A stretch of 64,000 nt of DNA from positions 124,001-188,000 of the forward strand of contig CAJQUW010006373.1 of NCBI GenBank assembly GCA_907163375.1. The letters run 5' to 3'. Under the pieces are notes generated by a model, which was not told the DNA's origin, did no database searches, and worked only from the letters and a program-made list of their open reading frames with translations. The stretch is from Prostheceraeus crozeri (taxonomy: Eukaryota; Platyhelminthes; Polycladida; Euryleptidae). The translations under genes and the position numbers were made by a program. Of this stretch, positions 58,231 to 64,000 are shown piece by piece. Within the stretch, counting starts at the first letter, position 1. Each line of letters begins with the position of its first letter.

Positions 58231-58429
58231 AATGACATGTTTTAACAATCTAACACTTATGAAACAGAAAGTTAATTATGTAGTAAACTGTGAAAGTTGC
58301 CTATTTACAAATTATTTGTAAAATTTATAAGCAGTTTTATGATTTATGATGTTTAGTAAATTTTATAAGTATATTAAACTGTTTGCAAGTTAATCATAAA
58401 CTTCTAAGCGCTTATAAACATTTATAAGT

Positions 58430-58958
58430 TCAAGTAAGCCGGGTAGTCTCGGGAGGAGCCCTCCGTCGTGCTGCGAACTGCCTTCCACGATCTGCGATGC
58501 TTGCCGCCTACAAGGGAACCCTTCGCTCCCGCATGGAATACCTCTCACCTGTCTGGTGTGGTGGTCCCCTGACTGACTTGAGGCTCCTGTATCGAATACA
58601 GAGCCGATTTCTTCGACTAATGGACCTTCATGACCTGGACGCTAAGGACTTGAGACAGATGTGGCTTCAGCCACTGCATGAACGCTGGTCTGTCTCATCT
58701 TTGATCTTCCTTCTTCGAGCCGTGAATGGTGAGGCACCCCGTCCGATCCGCGACCTGCTCCCACGACCGGCTGAGTGGCGACGATCGACTCGTGCAGCTG
58801 ATGCCGCGCACGAACTGGCTCTGAGTGTGCCGTCGTCTCGCATGGCTCATCACTCGTCCAGCTTCATTCCCCGGACTGTCAGACTCTGGAACGCTCTCCC
58901 CCACGAGCTGTTCGAGAGAGGTGTGACGCGTAAAACTTTGAAGACTGTGAAGATGTAA
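58430..58958 (+). pseudogene. LINE ORF2 C-terminal part after the insertion
   Basis: Resumes the GC-rich LINE: SRVVSGGALRRAANCLPRSA, then MEYLSPVWCGGPLTDLRLLY, the conserved region following the reverse transcriptase, and a C-terminal segment with SSFIPRTVRLWNALPHELFE typical of the LINE tail, ending in TAA at 58,956-58,958. It corresponds to the end of the protein begun at 50,594. The reading frame across the insertion site differs by one base, so a small change may accompany the insertion. Confidence 0.85.
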
Positions 58959-59077
58959 TCCTTTTGAATGTACATGTAGTTCACTCCTATTTTTTTGCGG
59001 TGGATCTCGGTGTTCCTCACCAGATCTCACTGCCATAGGAGCATCCCTCCTTGTAAAATAAATAAATAAATAAAATC

Positions 59078-59774
59078 TTAATCAAACAATGCTTCTAGAG
59101 CTTGTGAGGGAGGAGAAATATGTGTCAAGCATCAAAAAGTGGGCTAATCAGAAAATAATGATCTCCAACATAGTTGATTCCTGATGAATTAATTACATAA
59201 CAAAAAAATAATTGTCTGAAAATTTATTTGCAATATAATAACTGCTTGCGAAATATTAATTGATTGATCAGATAATTTCCTGGAATTCCATTAAGCATTC
59301 ATTTTTATAAAATCATAAATGTCTTGTCCATATTCAAACATAATCTAATAATTTCAATTCATTGCTGTAAAACAACACAATTTTTTCAACGAACTTTTCC
59401 CGAGGCATTTGTGGCAATTGAACAGAAGTTATGGACAAGTTATGAATTGACCTCAGGCTGTTGTAGCACTCGGGGCCCATGCAGATTAACAAAAAAATAT
59501 CTGGGCATCTGGCTGTTGCCATCATGGAGCTAGTTAAGGCGGCTCTCCTTGACAGCATCCACAGTGGCTTACTTAATCTACCTGAGTCCTAGTCAAAGTA
59601 GTGGTATAGTAATATCCATGCTGGTCAGAAAAGCAAGGATCCACTGTCGGGAAGAAAGAAATTATGTTTATTTGTGCATAATTAAGCGCCGAGTCTAACT
59701 ATAGAGCTATATGAAAATCAACAATTTGTAATAAGTTTGCAAAAAATATGCAAAATTCACATGAATGCATATTG
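59078..59774. other. Unassigned intergenic sequence
   Basis: No gene or element boundary seen. Confidence 0.5.
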
Positions 59775-60932
59775 CAGTCATCTTCGATTATCCGGATATC
59801 GATTATCCGAATTTCGATTATCCGGACGGAATTTTAGAATCCGTTCGATTTTCTGTGTAAATGGAATCGAATGTTCATTTTAACATTGCTGTCCTCTTTA
59901 GGTAATACACATATATGAAGTAGACTACTCTTGCTTTACCTGCATCTCATTGGCTCAGTTTATAGTACTCCACATTCTCTGAGCAGTAGGCAAGCAACTA
60001 ATTGAAACGTGAAAATTCTATTTTTCAACCCATTATGTCAGCATTGTTTGTATTCATTTACTTATGCGCATTAATAGTAACGACGGTGAATACCTATATA
60101 GCAAAACATGTGCATGCATAATTTATGATCACATTTTTATTTACCAGTCGAAGTATCAGAAACAAAGATACTATTTCATATGATCTGATTTCGTATCAAT
60201 AGAGTTATGTCATTGTGAATTAGCTGAATTGACAAGTAAATGTATAGAACCACCATAACGTGAAAAGTAATCAGCAACTGATATTTTAGCGACAGACTTG
60301 AACAGTTAATTCAGTCCTAATACGAAAATCAAGAGAGACAGGCTTCGTCGAGGATCAGCCAAACTTTATACCAAACATCTGAACTTTCAGTGTTTTCGCT
60401 CCATTACATGTGAGATAAAGCTTAATTGAGATTTACTTAAATTTTGTATTAATCTGCATGTACGTATTATTAATTCATGTTTTTTCTGGCTAATCCTCGA
60501 CTTTATAAGACATCAAGATAGACGAGCTTAATAAATTAGGACACGAATTTCTAGCTAATTCATTAATTGTTGCGTGACTTATCCATTTGATTTTTATTAT
60601 ATGCATGAATAATCTACCTCTCTTTCATATTTCAGCTCTGTAGTTTATAAAATGCAATGCTTGCTTGGCACTAGTTTGTGAATGTTCCTACAATGTTGCT
60701 CATTTCATGTTTATGCAAACTTTTTGCAAGTAGACTTCTGATATTCTGATACCAAATATTATATTCTATGTAGATCTACAGGACAGCTATATGCATAGAT
60801 TGTATACATAAATGTAGATTATATTCTAGGGGGTTAGTGGTATATAATTAAATGTCTTTGATTTCAGCCCACAAGCTGGATATTTCTCTAAACTGTTGGG
60901 GTTTTACCATCCAGATAATCGAAGCTGCACTG
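59775..60932. mobile_element. pogo/Tigger-like MITE (1.16 kb)
   Basis: The left end CAGTCATCTTCGATTATCCG and the complement of the right end, CAGTGCAGCTTCGATTATCT, form degenerate inverted repeats. TA follows the right end, while the left flank reads TTG. The left subterminal region repeats CGATTATCCG three times. These CAGT..ATTATCCGG ends are typical of pogo/Tigger families. No transposase was found inside. Confidence 0.65.
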
Positions 60933-61420
60933 TAATTGCTTCGTGTGCCAAAAGCATTCAAGAATGATTTACAGGAACAAAAATTATTTTTGCAAAATTT
61001 TTGAATTGCTTAACTGTGATAGCGTTTTCATCTTCATCCCCTGACTCATTCCAAAATATCACGATTCGGTTAAACAAGTTGAGAAAACGAAATAAGTTTT
61101 AAATTCTGTAACCACAGAAAAATATCCTTTACATAAATGCTGGCCATCATTTTGATGGAACTGCGACTCCGGATAGTAAGCTCTACTTCACCAGAAAAAA
61201 GTGCTAAGTAGTAATACAAATAAAAAGATCAATAAATAAGGATGATTTATGGCTTATTATGGTTTCGGATGCATAGCTGCATAATCGGACAAATTATCTA
61301 GAGCATTTTCACTTCACAGTACTATGACCAATATTAGAAAGATACGTGTATGTGACCTACGCAATTCATGCCGAAGGCCTATACGCGCATAGTAGTAGCC
61401 CCATTGCAGGCGCAGGGACA
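60933..61420. other. Unassigned intergenic sequence
   Basis: No gene or element boundary seen before the C-rich start of the 326-bp array. Confidence 0.45.
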
Positions 61421-61539
61421 AAATGTGAAATGCTGACTCAGCCCCCACACCCACCCCCACCCCCCCTCTGGAAGGAAGGTGAGGGAGTTCGTCAAGGATG
61501 TGTTGGGAGGAATGGGTCCGAGAGGAAGAAACTGTTCCC

Positions 61540-63190
61540 CACCCCCATCCCCTCCTGTCACACTTCCAACTTTGGTTGTAGAGATGGTAGAAAGTCGTGC
61601 CATAGCTCATTTGAAAGCTGAGAATGAGAAAAAGGCAGTGGAAAGCTCAGTTTGGACTCATTTTCTTGGATTTAGGGAGGAAAATGGCAAGAAACTGTCA
61701 GAGTTGGAAAAAGTCAGGTTTTGGAGGTTTTGGGATGAGAAAAGTCGTTTTTCGACATGAAGGAGTGCTTGGATGGGACAATGGAGTGCAAATTCGGACG
61801 CTTTGGCCAATTTTGGGTCTAGAAACGTCTTCCCAACTCAATCGGAGAGAAAAAGTTCTGACCCTCACCCCCACCCCCTCCTGTCACACTTCCAACTTTG
61901 GTTGTAGAGATGGTAGAAAGTCGTGCCATAGCTCATTTGAAAGCTGAGAATGAGAAAAAGGCAGTGGAAAGCTCAGTTTGGACTCATTTTCTTGGGTTTA
62001 GGGAGGAAAATGGCAAGAAACTGTCAGAGTTGGAAAAAGTCAGGTTTTGGAGGTTTTGGGATGAGAAAAGTCGTTTTTCGACATGAAGGAGTGCTTGGAT
62101 GGGACAATGGAGTGCAAATTCGGACGCTTTGGCCAATTTTGGGTCTAGAAACGTCTTCCCAACTCAATCGGAGAGAAAAAGTTCTGACCCTCACCCCCAC
62201 CCCCTCCTGTCACACTTCCAACTTTGGTTGTAGAGATGGTAGAAAGTCGTGCCATAGCTCATTTGAAAGCTGAGAATGAGAAAAAGGCAGTGGAAAGCTC
62301 AGTTTGGACTCATTTTCTTGGGTTTAGGGAGGAAAATGGCAAGAAACTGTCAGAGTTGGAAAAAGTCAGGTTTTGGAGGTTTTGGGATGAGAAAAGTCGT
62401 TTTTCGACATGAAGGAGTGCTTGGATGGGACAATGGAGTGCAAATTCGGACGCTTTGGCCAATTTTGGGTCTAGAAACGTCTTCCCAACTCAATCGGAGA
62501 GAAAAAGTTCTGACCCTCACCCCCACCCCCTCCTGTCACACTTCCAACTTTGGTTGTAGAGATGGTAGAAAGTCGTGCCATAGCTCATTTGAAAGCTGAG
62601 AATGAGAAAAAGGCAGTGGAAAGCTCAGTTTGGACTCATTTTCTTGGGTTTAGGGAGGAAAATGGCAAGAAACTGTCAGAGTTGGAAAATGTCAGGTTTT
62701 GGAGGTTTTGGGATGAGAAAAGTCGTTTTTCGACATGAAGGAGTGCTTGGATGGGAAAATGGAGTGCAAATTCAGACGTTTTGGACAATTTTGGGTCTTG
62801 GAACTTCTTCCCAACTCAATCGGAGAGAAAAAGTTCTGACTCCCACCCCCACCCCCTCTTGTAACACTTCCAACCCCACCCCCTCGGCACCGATCTTCCA
62901 ACTTTGGTTGTAGAGATGGTAGAAAGTCGTGCAATAGCTCGTTTGAAAGCTGGGAGTGAGACAAATTCAGTGGAAAACATGGCTTGTTCGTATCTGCCTT
63001 CGTTTAGAGGTGAGACGTTATTGAAAATTTGGGACCTTGGCGAAAAAACGACTAAGTTAGAATTTTTGCGATGGCTGTGGGCTGTAGAGCCAAAACGAAG
63101 CATCGGACGGGAAAATGGAGGGCAGATTCGGATTCAGCGTCAAATTCTTCATGGGAATGGTGCATTTCCAGCTCAATCGGAGCACTAGAA
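61540..63190 (+). repeat. 326-bp tandem array, four units plus a diverged fifth
   Basis: The marker GGTTGTAGAGATGG recurs at 61574, 61900, 62226 and 62552 (spacing exactly 326 bp) and again at 62906 in a more divergent unit. The first four units are nearly identical. Each includes a CCCCACCCCC string, a small GTCGTTTTTCGAC hairpin and the motif CAACTCAATCGGAGAG. Open frames of 62 and 107 codons recur in every unit, as they must in a repeat whose frames stay open. No family motif is present in them. Confidence 0.9.
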
Positions 63191-64000
63191 CCGGAGATAG
63201 ACGGGTTTTTAGTGTTTGGATGATGGGTATTACGTTATCAGCTGATCGCCACACACTATATAAGTGGAAACTCGGCTTGTGGAAATCAGTTCTCCTCCCG
63301 ACTGGGTTGGGGTAGGTGAACTCTGGAGCTCCGATGATAGCATTGGAAATCTGAAAAACTGGGTTTCTGTAAGAAACCGACTTAGAAAATTTCATTGCTG
63401 ATATCAGGCGTCAGACTTAGAGGTTCGCCAGGAGATGGCCTTCGTCTCCAGGCCATAAAAGACTCCAAAACTTTAAAGGCTTGTAACTTTGCTTCTACAA
63501 GTCCGTTTGACTTGATTCAAAAAAGGTTCGGTTGCTATTGACCTGCCCTAAGTGATAGACTACTTATAAAATGTCATAATTAGTGCTAAAAAGTTGAAAA
63601 ATTTAAATTCGCTAGTTTTGGAGGTTTTCTGGGATATCCGACCCTGCTGAAGTCAACTAGAGGATTTTTAATTATGTCTGAGCCACATATGGACTAAGCA
63701 GCTTTTCACTGAAAGCGAGTAAGACACGGAGAGTTTTGCTGTAATATTCCACTGACAGGGTGTTCCTTCGGACGGCGGACGATGCCGTAATGATAAGTGT
63801 GGCAAAGGAGTGTGTCATAGTTTAGACCGAAACCGCTGGGGCAACTCATGTCTCATGTTGGGCATTTGACACAGTTCTCAACGTAGCACTTTGAACGCCA
63901 ATCGGTTGAGTCTTAGCTATCTTCTCATGGGTGGCCTCTAAACATCTCCATTGCAAAACGCTGGTGAATCAAGCTCTCTACGGCTTGCTATCAAGCTGAT
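63191..64000. other. Unassigned sequence at window edge
   Basis: Non-repetitive within the window and somewhat GC-richer than the average. It contains a TATA-like ACTATATAAG near 63,256. No gene, element terminus or RNA gene could be identified. It may belong to a larger feature that continues beyond the window. Confidence 0.4.

Larger units (their letters stand above)
53366..58429. mobile_element. 5.06-kb AT-rich insertion of unknown class
   Basis: Bounded by GC-rich LINE sequence on both sides. The left end begins ACTTATATTAGTTTTATTA, and the right end on the complementary strand reads ACTTATAAATGTTTATAAG, an imperfect inverted repeat. TCA lies just outside each end, a possible 3-bp duplication. 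Both terminal ~200 bp are dense in TTATAA-like motifs. Inside are an internally deleted piggyBac element (56,265-57,453), a repeated CCCATTCGT-containing segment near 53,690 and 53,897, and short open frames of unknown nature. No transposase of the outer element was recognised. Confidence 0.65.
50500..59077 (+). mobile_element. GC-rich single-ORF LINE split by a 5-kb insertion
   Basis: The coding strand is markedly GC-richer than everything around it, suggesting a younger arrival or different codon pressure. The ORF begins at 50,594, runs through endonuclease and reverse transcriptase to about 53,365, is interrupted by AT-rich DNA (53,366-58,429), and resumes to a stop at 58,958. A 3' region ends in (AAAT)n at about 59,055-59,077. 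The removed insertion leaves an element of roughly 3.5 kb. CR1/Jockey-group affinity is inferred from block sequences. The 5' boundary is approximate. Confidence 0.85.

Noticed and set aside
61346-62599. Overlapping open frames in the 326-bp units as a repetitive protein
   Set aside because: Each unit contains several overlapping frames ending in stops, not one continuous frame through the array, so a repeat protein is not supported.

Overview
The window looks like repeat-rich, AT-rich intergenic DNA from a eukaryote, most likely a marine invertebrate. The evidence is non-LTR retrotransposons of two lineages, a Penelope-like element with GIY-YIG endonuclease and hammerhead-like motifs, and hAT, piggyBac, pogo/Tigger and Tc1-like DNA transposons. 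The octamers TAGGCCTA and TACATGTA also recur, which I associate with echinoderm, hemichordate and mollusc DNA (inference; the species is not determined). I found no convincing intact host gene, tRNA, rRNA or bacterial-type operon.

Layout. 0-6 kb: a small RNA-like hairpin, a decayed open frame, the 3' end of a CR1/Jockey-group LINE (2.0-3.07 kb), and a minus-strand RTE-like LINE (3.17-5.56 kb) whose 3' half is missing. 7-10.4 kb: two non-autonomous hAT elements with 8-bp target duplications, the first interrupted by a nearly perfect 203-bp hairpin. 10.4-28.3 kb: mostly unassigned DNA with foldback elements (14.95 and 16.5 kb), LINE fragments (18.37, 18.93-19.91, 25.44-25.87 kb) and a decayed minus-strand LINE (26.6-28.3 kb). 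28.6-31.9 kb: a tandem array of a 534-bp unit, each unit starting with a Tc1-type inverted-repeat end, running into a Tc1-like transposase fragment and a matching inverted end. 32.07-33.75 kb: a broken Penelope-like element in a head-to-head arrangement.

35.95-42.36 kb: a stack of DNA transposons. These are a second hAT copy, with its own insertion carrying a hammerhead-like motif; piggyBac transposase N- and C-terminal pieces; and between them a pogo-type element that itself contains a Tigger-type element. A CTAG-rich repeat cluster lies at 41.3-41.7 kb. 43.4-44.85 kb: two related short inverted-repeat elements. 46.3-50.5 kb: a two-ORF LINE with some frameshifts, flanked by inverted copies of a short repeat. 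50.5-59.08 kb: a GC-rich LINE with intact catalytic motifs and only one visible internal stop, split by a 5.06-kb AT-rich insertion that contains an internally deleted piggyBac element. 59.8-60.9 kb: a pogo-like MITE. 61.4-63.2 kb: a 326-bp tandem array.

The recognisable coding sequences serve transposition only. Non-autonomous DNA elements here would depend on transposases encoded elsewhere, and LINE and Penelope copies on their own or related reverse transcriptases. The value of the window is in its layered insertions, which give relative ages, and in several structured repeats that known families do not fully explain.
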